Shown piece by piece: positions 51,308-59,338 of a DNA stretch of 64,000 nt. The position numbers and the translations under genes are program-made. Each line of letters begins with the position of its first letter. Position 1 is the stretch's first letter. Location of the stretch: positions 1 to 64,000 of the forward strand of contig CAVJLN010000008.1 in NCBI GenBank assembly GCA_963650485.1, given 5' to 3'. Origin of the DNA: Suilimivivens sp963650485 (GTDB lineage Bacteria; Bacillota; Clostridia; Lachnospirales; Lachnospiraceae). A model generated the notes under the pieces. That model was not told the DNA's origin. It made no database searches and worked only from the letters and a program-made list of their open reading frames with translations.

Positions 51308-52276
51308 TTAGAACAACCGCTCTTCACCGGTACGTTTTGCAATTGTATTGGCAATCAGGATCAGTACGATACTGACTACACTCTTAAAAATACCTGCTGC
51401 AGTACCTAAAGAGTAATCATTCTGACTGATACCCCATGTCAGAACATAAATATCAATCGTATCGGAAACACTCTTGATCAGACCATTTCCTAACAGATAC
51501 TGTACTTCGAATCCGGCATTCAATACGTTACCGACATTCATCAGGAGCAGAATCATAATCGTAGGCTTGATGCCCGGAAGCGTTATATACCGGATCTTTG
51601 CCCATCGGCCGGCTCCGTCAATGGAAGCTGCTTCGTAAAGGCATGGGTCAATGGAGGTAATGGCTGCCAGATAAATAATGGCATTCCATCCGGTTTCCTT
51701 CCAGCAGTTTGCAAAAGCAACAATCGGCCAGAAGTATCCCGGATCGGCGAAGAAATTCACCGGTGTATCTATCACATTAAACTTCAACAGCAATTCATTG
51801 ACAATTCCCGTACTGGATAATGCATCATGCAGAATACCGGTAACAATGATCCAAGAAAGGAAATGCGGTAAGTATGAAATTGTCTGTATCGACTTTTTTC
51901 CAAATTTAGAATGTACTTCATTTAAAAGGATTGCAAATAAAATTGCCATCACAAAGGTTGTTACCAGATTCAGTACACCCATTCCCAACGTATTCCGTAT
52001 CACCTTAAGGAATGTTGCATCTGAAAATAAGAATTTAAATTTATCAAGTCCGATAAATTTTGATCCGAAGATTCCATCCTTCGGTTTATAGTTTTCAAAA
52101 GCCATCAGCCAGCCAACCAGTGGCAGGTAGTAAAAAATAAAGCCATAAATCACAAACAAACCACCACAAATCAGGAGAAACTTCTGACGTTTGATTTCTT
52201 TCCATGTAATTTTTACGGGCTGTGTATGATCGTTCTTTTTTTTGCTGATAGAAGCTGTCTTTAAAGAAGTAGCCAT
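51308..52276 (-). CDS. CUT1 sugar ABC transporter permease, LplB/YtcP partner
   Basis: First permease of the same importer. It has 322 residues and six membrane helices. The EAA loop is EAASIDGAGRWAKIRYITLPGIKP, and LPLVGWLMAFENYKPKDGI follows the first helix as in LplB. It starts 106 bases after the binding-protein gene, with an intercistronic hairpin between. GGGAGG precedes the ATG. Confidence 0.93.
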   Translation of the reverse strand: MATSLKTASISKKKNDHTQPVKITWKEIKRQKFLLICGGLFVIYGFIFYYLPLVGWLMAFENYKPKDGIFGSKFIGLDKFKFLFSDATFLKVIRNTLGMGVLNLVTTFVMAILFAILLNEVHSKFGKKSIQTISYLPHFLSWIIVTGILHDALSSTGIVNELLLKFNVIDTPVNFFADPGYFWPIVAFANCWKETGWNAIIYLAAITSIDPCLYEAASIDGAGRWAKIRYITLPGIKPTIMILLLMNVGNVLNAGFEVQYLLGNGLIKSVSDTIDIYVLTWGISQNDYSLGTAAGIFKSVVSIVLILIANTIAKRTGEERLF

Positions 52277-52299
52277 GATCGTCCTCCCTGTTTGTATCT

Positions 52300-52335
52300 G
52301 GCAGCCATGGAAGCCTGATGGTTTCCATAGCTGCC
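52300..52335 (-). other. Intercistronic hairpin between binding protein and permease genes
   Basis: GGCAGCTATGGAA and TTCCATGGCTGCC form a 13-base stem (one mismatch) without a U-tract. Such stems after binding-protein genes stabilise the upstream message and raise its dose over the permeases. Confidence 0.75.
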
Positions 52336-52382
52336 CATATTTTCATTTAAGTGCTCTTTAAAGTTATGGTAACATTCACAGC

Positions 52383-54137
52383 TTATTCTGTTGCTGCTGC
52401 TCTTCTGTCAAGCTCTTCCTGCATTTCTGCAACGAAGTCCTGAGGATTGGTTGCTTCATATGCACTCATGTAATCTGCCCATACACTGTCAAAGTCGGAA
52501 GCCATGACAACCTTAGGAAGCCATTCATGCTTTACTTCACCCATCTTTGTCCAAGCAACACCACCAGGAGTTGCTGTAGTCATATTGTTAGAGAAAGAGT
52601 ACATCGGGAACCAGGGACCGGTTTCCTTGACAACGGAACCAACCATATCTACATATGTATCTGCGCCGTAGGCCTTAAAGCAGTTTACTAACGGATCTGC
52701 AAGTCCATTCTGGAACTCGGAAGGCTGTTCGCCAGGAGTCATAGCATTAATTCCATCTCTGCTGGTTCCAAGCCACTGAGGGAAGTAGGAATAGCTGCAA
52801 AGGTGAGATGCCTGATATGCGGTATCTGCTGCCTGTGCTCTTTGCTCATCTGTTCTGTAATATAAACCGTTTTCATCTACGCTATAATCTACGCCTTCAA
52901 CACCCCAGAAACGAAGATCGTGGATTTCCTGATCCAGACAGTCATTTAAGAAACGGAATGCGGTTTCTACATCCTTACAGCTTGTGGTTACTGCAATACC
53001 ATTAGAAACATTCTGCGTGTCACCATAGGTATGCCACATCTGATCCATGCCGGATTCAATGGTTAATCCAAGAGGAACATAGTTACAACCCTGCTCATCT
53101 AAGCCCTGCTGTTTGAATACATCATTTACGGTATAAGCGAAATCCCACCACTGGTCACACATACCAAGTACGGCACCGGTAGAAAGCTTTGCAATGTACT
53201 CATCGTAAGTCTGGGTAGCAAATTCGGTATCGATCATACCCTTGTTATATTCTTCATTCAGCTTGGTGAAGTACTTCTTGGTGGTATCTGTGGTATTATA
53301 GTCTACGATCTTCATGTTATCGGTATCTACAATAACAGAACCATCATTCGGATATCCATCAAGGAACTGGCCTGCGTTTTCAATACAGAAATATCTCCAG
53401 TCTTCACAAAGAATCGTATAAGGAATGTTCTTTGTTCCATCCTCCATGGTCGGATTTGCTGCCATGTAATCTTCTATCACCTTGAAATAGTCATCCAGAG
53501 TTTCGATCTTCGGATATCCTGCCCACTCAAGAACTCTTACCTGAATCCAGAAAGCTTCGTCATTGTGGGTTGTGGTCTTATCTTCGCCATATTTGTTCTG
53601 GAATACATTTGCCCAGTAAATATGACCATCATCCTGACGGAACTTATCCCATTCTTCATCGGAATACATTTCTTTGATATTGGGATACTTCTCAATATAC
53701 TCATCCCATGCAACAAGTGCTCCTGCATCGTAAAGAGCCATCATGGAATCCCCACCGTTGATGAAGTCCGGATACTCGCCGCCCGCAACGATCATACCAA
53801 TGGCTTCTGCATCTGTCTGTCCGGTTAACCAAGTTTCCTTAACTCTTACGCCGGTCTTCTTTGCAATGATCTCCTGAATCTCATTTCCGTCATTGATTTC
53901 AGAACCGGGCATTGCGGTAAACATTGTGAAATCTACGATTTCATCATCTGCATATTCTGTCTTTGCTTCTGTAGAAGCATCTGTCGAATCTGTAGATGTG
54001 GAATCAGTGGATTCTGTTGTTGTAGCAGTATCTGTTGATGCAGAACCACTATTGTCAGTGGAAGCGCCACAGCCAGCCAGTAAAGATGCTGTCATGGTAA
54101 CGCCGAGTAATAAAGCTGTTAATTTTCTCAGTTTCAT
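52383..54137 (-). CDS. Sugar ABC transporter substrate-binding lipoprotein (LplA-like)
   Basis: Extracellular binding protein for the importer. It has 584 residues. The signal peptide ends in the lipobox LLAGC (C23), followed by a Ser/Thr/Asp-rich spacer to about residue 55 and a type 1 solute-binding fold with IMIAG-like GMIVAGGEYPDFINGGD. Large LplA/YtcQ family. The gene partners and the GH8 enzyme suggest xylo-oligosaccharides. GGGAGG precedes ATG. Confidence 0.92.
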   Translation of the reverse strand: MKLRKLTALLLGVTMTASLLAGCGASTDNSGSASTDTATTTESTDSTSTDSTDASTEAKTEYADDEIVDFTMFTAMPGSEINDGNEIQEIIAKKTGVRVKETWLTGQTDAEAIGMIVAGGEYPDFINGGDSMMALYDAGALVAWDEYIEKYPNIKEMYSDEEWDKFRQDDGHIYWANVFQNKYGEDKTTTHNDEAFWIQVRVLEWAGYPKIETLDDYFKVIEDYMAANPTMEDGTKNIPYTILCEDWRYFCIENAGQFLDGYPNDGSVIVDTDNMKIVDYNTTDTTKKYFTKLNEEYNKGMIDTEFATQTYDEYIAKLSTGAVLGMCDQWWDFAYTVNDVFKQQGLDEQGCNYVPLGLTIESGMDQMWHTYGDTQNVSNGIAVTTSCKDVETAFRFLNDCLDQEIHDLRFWGVEGVDYSVDENGLYYRTDEQRAQAADTAYQASHLCSYSYFPQWLGTSRDGINAMTPGEQPSEFQNGLADPLVNCFKAYGADTYVDMVGSVVKETGPWFPMYSFSNNMTTATPGGVAWTKMGEVKHEWLPKVVMASDFDSVWADYMSAYEATNPQDFVAEMQEELDRRAAATE

Positions 54138-54180
54138 TTTTTACCTCCCTTTAAGTTTTGCTGAAACATTTGATAATTCT

Positions 54181-54208
54181 ATTATATATTTTAAACACGT
54201 GTGTACAA
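54181..54208 (-). promoter_or_regulatory. Promoter of the binding-protein operon
   Basis: TATAAT (54181-54186) and weak TTGTAC (54203-54208), 16 bases apart; the palindrome ACACGTGT (54195-54202) lies in the spacer. A weak -35 fits activation by the adjacent AraC-type regulator. Confidence 0.6.
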
Positions 54209-54221
54209 CCGGAGGAATTCT

Positions 54222-54269
54222 ATATAAAAACCGGAGAAACTATAGAATAAAATTCTGTTTCTCCGGTTT
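54222..54269 (-). terminator. Terminator of the regulator gene
   Basis: AAACCGGAGAAAC pairs with GTTTCTCCGGTTT (13 bases), with an AGAAT/ATTCT inner stem in the loop and TTTTT on the minus strand. Confidence 0.92.
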
Positions 54270-54277
54270 GTCCCCTG

Positions 54278-55873
54278 TCATTCCGTCACGCCCGCATTTT
54301 TACGGTATTTGCTGGGTGTACATCCCTTCTGTTCAATAAACTTGCTGATAAAATAGTCCGTATCCCGGTACCCTACCTCCTCCGCAATCTGGCTGATCTT
54401 TTTATCGGTTTTCAAAAGCTCCTGTGCAGCTTCATTGATCCGGTATTCACATAAGTAATCCTTAAAGGACTGCCCGTACTTCTTCCGGAAAATCTGTCCC
54501 AGGTATGAGCTGTTTACAAAATATTTCCTGCTTAAATCCCGCAGAGTCAGATTTTCCGCAAAATGCTCCCGGATATCCCGTTCCACATCCTGTAATACGC
54601 CACGGGATACATTCTTTCGCAGCTGAATCAGATACTCCGCATAATCACAGGCAAATCTCCGCAGATGCGCACGGCTTCCTCTTGCAATTCCGGCATCAAA
54701 TACATTCTCACTGATATACTGCATAACCTCTTCCTGATCCACAGTCTCATCCTGCTCAACCGCCAAATGGATCAGCTGGAACAGCAGATAATTCGTGTTC
54801 ATCGACACCAGCTCCTTCGCCATCCCTAGATTTTCCATCTCCTGAAACAGTTCGTCCACACTTAGGTGGATATGATTGACATCGTTCTGTTCTACTGCCG
54901 CAATCAGCCGATCCAGACTCTGCTTGCACAGGACGATCTTTCCCTCTCCAACCTGAAGCTCCTCTTCATAATAATACACAGACTTTTCCTGCCGGAAGCC
55001 CTTAAAGGATCGGAGCATGCAGGCCGCGGAATAGGAGTGGGACAGCTTTTCCAGCTCTTCCACTCGTTTTCCGGCAAGCAGAATCACCTCAAACGGCAGA
55101 CGCTCATTCAGGCAGACCGCAAGCTGCTCTAAGAACTCCCCGCTGCCCATGCCTCTTTCTTTGGCCATATCGTCCGCATATACCAGACCAACCTCATACT
55201 CTTCTTCATAATCATATGCATCCCGCAGCAGGTGGCTTCCATCATCCTTTAAAAATGCCAGCGTGCACTCATAAATCTGATTTCGCAACTCTTCCAGCTC
55301 TCCGTCCGACAGATCCTCAATCTGCGCAATGCTCTTCATACTGATATGTAAATAGCGGATCCCGTTCCCACCGGTCTTTAAATGCTCCTTCACAAACTTA
55401 AGCTGTTCTTCGCTCTGTCTTCCCCGAAGCAGGGCAATCATATTCTGCTTCATCTGCATTTCCTGCATCCAGCGCTCATTTTCCGCATTCTGTTCGGTCA
55501 CGGCAAGGCTGCTTTTCGCCCTTCGTATGAGCTCCAGCAATGCCTCCTCCTGTACCGGCTTAAGCAGATAATCCATGCAGGAAAAGCGGATCGCCTGCTG
55601 CGCATAGGAGAAGTCATTGTATCCGCTTAAAATAATAAAGAATGCATCTGAAACCTGCTCTTCCCTTACGGTCTCTAACAACTGAAGTCCTGTCAGAACC
55701 GGCATCTTAATATCTGTAATCACCAGATCTACCGGATGCTCCCTCAAGTACTCCAACGCTTCCTGTCCGTTTGAAGCCTTCTTTACGATCTCGCAGCCTT
55801 CCCTCTCCCAGTCAATCAGCACCGATAGCCCTTCCAAAATAAACGGTTCATCATCTACCAGTAAAACTTTCAT
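54278..55873 (-). CDS. AraC-family response regulator (YesN-like)
   Basis: DNA-binding regulator of the two-component system. It has 531 residues. The receiver (1-120) keeps the acidic pocket DDEP and phosphoacceptor Asp54 in LVITDIKMP; a variable middle follows; the last 100 residues are an AraC HTH (NLTLRDLSRKYFVNSSYLGQIFRKKYG, ...GYRDTDYFISKFIEQKGCTPSKYR). The start overlaps the kinase gene by 23 bases with GGAGG inside it. It likely activates the transporter operon. Confidence 0.94.
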   Translation of the reverse strand: MKVLLVDDEPFILEGLSVLIDWEREGCEIVKKASNGQEALEYLREHPVDLVITDIKMPVLTGLQLLETVREEQVSDAFFIILSGYNDFSYAQQAIRFSCMDYLLKPVQEEALLELIRRAKSSLAVTEQNAENERWMQEMQMKQNMIALLRGRQSEEQLKFVKEHLKTGGNGIRYLHISMKSIAQIEDLSDGELEELRNQIYECTLAFLKDDGSHLLRDAYDYEEEYEVGLVYADDMAKERGMGSGEFLEQLAVCLNERLPFEVILLAGKRVEELEKLSHSYSAACMLRSFKGFRQEKSVYYYEEELQVGEGKIVLCKQSLDRLIAAVEQNDVNHIHLSVDELFQEMENLGMAKELVSMNTNYLLFQLIHLAVEQDETVDQEEVMQYISENVFDAGIARGSRAHLRRFACDYAEYLIQLRKNVSRGVLQDVERDIREHFAENLTLRDLSRKYFVNSSYLGQIFRKKYGQSFKDYLCEYRINEAAQELLKTDKKISQIAEEVGYRDTDYFISKFIEQKGCTPSKYRKNAGVTE

Positions 55874-57665
55874 TTGCAGCCTCCTGAATACCTGTTATAT
55901 CCTGCTTTCCAATGGCAGCCTTCGGAATCCGGATCACTAAGAATGTACCGATTCCAACCTCGCTTTCCATTTCAAAAGACACCCTGTCCCCTGTTGCCAT
56001 TTTCAGACGCAGGCAGGCATTTAATACCCCTACGTGTTTTTTCTTTTTGATATCTTCGATATCCACCTGATTCATCTTCTCATTTAACTGTGCAGCCTCA
56101 GCCTCTTCCATTCCGCCTCCGGTATCTTCGACCTCCATAATAAGATCTTCTCCCTCTTCGTATACCCTTAGGTAAATCCAGCACGGTACTGATTTTTTCT
56201 CGATACCGTGTACACAGGAATTTTCGATAAACGTAACGAGCGTCAGCTTCGGAATCCGGTATGACAGACAGGAGGGTGCTACGGTAATTTCATACGACAG
56301 CCGCTCTCCGAACCGGTATTTCTGTAATTCCAGATACTGCTTGATGTACTCTGTCTCCTGCCCAATGGTAATCTGATCTGTTGACCAGTCCACATTCTGC
56401 CTGGTCAACACGGCAAGCCGCTCCACCATACCTGCGGTTTCCAGCTCATGCTTTAAAATACTGTGCATCCGAATACTCTCAAGCATATTGAACAGACTGT
56501 GCGGATCAATCTGACTGTGCAGTGCAAGAAGCTCTGCCTGCTGTCTGGCGATATCGTTCTTCTGCTTATCCAGCCTGTCCTTATATACCGTACGGATCAG
56601 CTCCTTCATACGCCTCACCATCCGGTTATAGTTAAGCATCAGCGCTGCAATTTCATCCTTTCCCTCGATATTGGATAATTCCTCAAGCTCCTCCGTATCC
56701 ATCCGGTCAAAGGCCTCGCTCAGGACACTGAGCCGGCTTGTGAAGGAACGGTTGATCAGATACACCAGTATCATGGGAAGAAGAATGTTTACAAGAACCA
56801 TAACCATCAGCAAGGGAATATGCTGTGCTATACTCGGAAACAGCCCATTCTCCGGTCTCATAATCAGAATCCGGAATTCCTCACCGCATATGGTAAAGGT
56901 TCGTTCCAGACTTACCTTCTCTTTTCCGGTTAAAGTTTCATAATCAATCTTTGTTTCGGAATGTCCATCATTGGAAAACAGAATCTGATTTCCGGAGCAG
57001 ACATACACCGGCGCATTGTAACGCATTTCCTGGAAACGCCGCACCAGATTACTGTAGTCTACATTAACACGGATAAGCTTCTCGGATTCCAGATACTTAT
57101 AAAAATCCAGCTTCCGCAAAATACTGATCTTCCGGTGGCTGACCACATTCATGTCGTTTTCCTTATAATAAAACAGAATGCAGAGATCCCTGCCGGACTC
57201 CTTCATCTTTTCATACACAGGATCACCTTCAAGACTGGACAGCCGGTAAAACATTCCGCCGTTTACGATATCTTCATTATCCCCATAGAGGATCACCTGA
57301 AACTGATCCGAGCTCATATTGAAAAAGAAGGGATCGTTTGTAAATTTACGGCTCGCCTCGAAAAATTTCAACGGAGAGTCAAACGAGGTTTCCATGAATT
57401 CGTTTAATGTGCGGTTAATATAGATATTATTGGTAAAATTAATTGCTTCCTCAAAGCTATTTGTCAGATCCGATTCTACTGCGCTTGCTATACTTTCAAA
57501 TTCATACTTCTGTCTTGACCGCTCATTGTCAAAGACAATATAAAGAATGACTCCGTCTGTCAGGAAAAGCGGAAGAAGCACACAGATCATATACAGAATC
57601 AACAGTTTTTTCCGGATACTGTAATCATTCACCTGCTCCTGCAGCTTATCCCATATTTTTCTCAT
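55851..57665 (-). CDS. Sensor histidine kinase, YesM-like
   Basis: Membrane histidine kinase. It has 604 residues: membrane helix 1 (21-43), an extracellular sensor (44-282), helix 2 (about 283-305), HAMP, His kinase box with His389 in SQIDPHSLFNMLESI, and an ATPase domain with FIENSCVHGIE (N box) and DTGGG. The His box deviates from the common INPHFLYN form (Asp for Asn, Ser for Phe). It is between the regulator and the GH8 gene and probably senses the same sugar. Confidence 0.93.
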   Translation of the reverse strand: MRKIWDKLQEQVNDYSIRKKLLILYMICVLLPLFLTDGVILYIVFDNERSRQKYEFESIASAVESDLTNSFEEAINFTNNIYINRTLNEFMETSFDSPLKFFEASRKFTNDPFFFNMSSDQFQVILYGDNEDIVNGGMFYRLSSLEGDPVYEKMKESGRDLCILFYYKENDMNVVSHRKISILRKLDFYKYLESEKLIRVNVDYSNLVRRFQEMRYNAPVYVCSGNQILFSNDGHSETKIDYETLTGKEKVSLERTFTICGEEFRILIMRPENGLFPSIAQHIPLLMVMVLVNILLPMILVYLINRSFTSRLSVLSEAFDRMDTEELEELSNIEGKDEIAALMLNYNRMVRRMKELIRTVYKDRLDKQKNDIARQQAELLALHSQIDPHSLFNMLESIRMHSILKHELETAGMVERLAVLTRQNVDWSTDQITIGQETEYIKQYLELQKYRFGERLSYEITVAPSCLSYRIPKLTLVTFIENSCVHGIEKKSVPCWIYLRVYEEGEDLIMEVEDTGGGMEEAEAAQLNEKMNQVDIEDIKKKKHVGVLNACLRLKMATGDRVSFEMESEVGIGTFLVIRIPKAAIGKQDITGIQEAANESFTGR

Positions 57666-57756
57666 CTGCTTCCTCCCCCCATTACTGCCGGCAGTTCTCC
57701 GCTGCAGCTTTTCAGAACCTCATTTATAACCACCTCTGACAAAGCCATGGATTCCG

Positions 57757-58923
57757 TTACCAGATCCGGTAATTGCCGCTCAATGCAAGGAAAGCAAAGA
57801 AATACAGACAGTTATCGTAATATCTCCGGTCACCTTTCCGAAGCGGCATCCGGAAAAACGTCTCCAGCCACTTTTTTGCAATCCGAATACTTTCCTCATC
57901 CTTCGTCCGCCCAAGGACTGCCAAGATTCCCTGTGTGGTGGTAACCTGTAATCCCACCGGATGAAGAGCCGGTTCATGAAGACTTGTTCCGTCCACCTCA
58001 TAGATTTCAAAGGGATGCTCATCCCACCGTGCATCCAGGAAACGCAACAGCTTTTCCGGTGCCTCATATTGTCCTTCATCGATTCCAAACCATTCATAAT
58101 CCAGTCCGATGTTTGCCACGGTGCGGTACGCATCACTGAAAAACCAGTCGTGACGGTCGGTTGTCCACGGCAGAGGACGGCTCATAGGCCGACCATCAAA
58201 CTCGGCATATTCTGCGCTCATTCCCGTTCCCGGGTGACAGGCCTTCGCCAGATATTCCCGGCTTACCCCGGCAGCCTCTTTAAAGAACGGCCGGTCCTCC
58301 TCATCTGCCCACAGTGCGAATAATTCATAAAAATGCGGTAAATGATAGGACGGATCGGTAAAATCACTTCCCGGCACAAACAGAATCTGCTTATTCTCAT
58401 GATTCCACATCGGGTATCCCGGTCTGCCGTTCTCACCCTTGTGGATGCAGGCTCTTAAGATCTTTCTGGCCTGCTCGGAATAACAGTAAATTCCTTCGCC
58501 GTCTCCCCAGCGGTGGGAAGCAAAAAACAGTGCCATAGCAAAGAACTCCTCCCCGTCCGGGGCTGCACCATAAGCGTTCTTCTTTCCATCAAGACCACAG
58601 GACCATGCAAAATAGCCTTCACTTTCGCCCTCTGCCATCCACATATAAGTACATGCCCATTTCCAGATACGGTCAAACTCTTCCTTCCTGTTCATCTGGA
58701 CACAGATCATCATACCATAGGACATGCCTTCTGTCCTAGCGTCATGATTTCCGGTATCCTCGAGATATCCCATATCTTCCCCCACCGGATGATAAATCCG
58801 CTCCTCATCGCTTCCATAAAAAAACGTCTCAAAAATCTGTTCCAGACGATCCTTCACTTCCTGATCCTCTTTTCCGATCAGGGAAAATAAATTACGGTAT
58901 TGCTTCGTTTCAAAAGCTGCCAT
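57757..58923 (-). CDS. Glycoside hydrolase family 8, reducing-end xylose-releasing exo-oligoxylanase
   Basis: Removes xylose from the reducing end of xylo-oligosaccharides. It has 388 residues from the start at 58923, chosen because AAAGGAGG lies 10 bases upstream. It has no signal peptide, so acts in the cytoplasm. It aligns over its length with the Rex enzyme of Bacillus halodurans: the general acid Glu65 in RTEGMSYGM, general base Asp264 in FFSDAYR, plus APDGEEFFAMALFFASHRWG and DPSYHLPHFYELF. It is the first gene of the kinase/regulator unit. A related endo- activity is less likely. Confidence 0.93.
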   Translation of the reverse strand: MAAFETKQYRNLFSLIGKEDQEVKDRLEQIFETFFYGSDEERIYHPVGEDMGYLEDTGNHDARTEGMSYGMMICVQMNRKEEFDRIWKWACTYMWMAEGESEGYFAWSCGLDGKKNAYGAAPDGEEFFAMALFFASHRWGDGEGIYCYSEQARKILRACIHKGENGRPGYPMWNHENKQILFVPGSDFTDPSYHLPHFYELFALWADEEDRPFFKEAAGVSREYLAKACHPGTGMSAEYAEFDGRPMSRPLPWTTDRHDWFFSDAYRTVANIGLDYEWFGIDEGQYEAPEKLLRFLDARWDEHPFEIYEVDGTSLHEPALHPVGLQVTTTQGILAVLGRTKDEESIRIAKKWLETFFRMPLRKGDRRYYDNCLYFFAFLALSGNYRIW

Positions 58924-58929
58924 AAATAA

Positions 58930-58987
58930 AAAACCTCCTTTGTGATAAATACATCGTAAATATAAGTATACACACAAACGAGGTTTT
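58930..58987 (-). promoter_or_regulatory. SD-containing terminator-like hairpin with promoter -10 in the loop (GH8 leader)
   Basis: On the minus strand, AAAACCTCGTTTGTG (58973-58987) pairs with CACAAAGGAGGTTTT (58930-58944), 14 of 15 bases, around 28 bases. The 3' arm is the GH8 ribosome binding site and T-rich bases follow to the ATG. TATACT (58965-58970), a -10 candidate with no clear -35, is in the loop. Confidence 0.65.
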
Positions 58988-59072
58988 CTTTCTCTCCGAA
59001 AACTGACTTATGCTAATCAATTATTGCTATTCTGCAGCCATACCAAATGATTCGTTCTTTCATCCAGCAGAA

Positions 59073-59336
59073 CTAACCTTCAATAATCAGATATCTGCCG
59101 TCACCGATTTCGAATACTTCATCTGCATTCAGAATTTCTTCTTCATCCGCACCATCCATATCGATCCCCTCTTCTTCAAAAAAATCCCAGACCTCACGCA
59201 ATGAATTCACGACCACGGCAAAATTCTCCTCCAGAAATTCTTCTGCCTCTTCCAAAGAAGAAGCCACATCCCCTTCCGGGAAAAGCTGCTCCTGCTTTTC
59301 TAAAAAGCACCGTAATACTGCGTCATCATATTGCAT
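59073..59336 (-). CDS. Small acidic protein of unknown function next to ppk
   Basis: 87 residues, strongly acidic (about 30 percent Asp/Glu) and helical, with no Cys pair, signal or membrane segment. The start at 59336 is two bases past the ppk stop and has AGGAGG in the ppk 3' end, so translation is coupled. I do not recognise the family. Its place suggests a role with polyphosphate, perhaps as a partner of ppk, but this is inference. Confidence 0.8.
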   Translation of the reverse strand: MQYDDAVLRCFLEKQEQLFPEGDVASSLEEAEEFLEENFAVVVNSLREVWDFFEEEGIDMDGADEEEILNADEVFEIGDGRYLIIEG

Positions 59337-59338
59337 CG

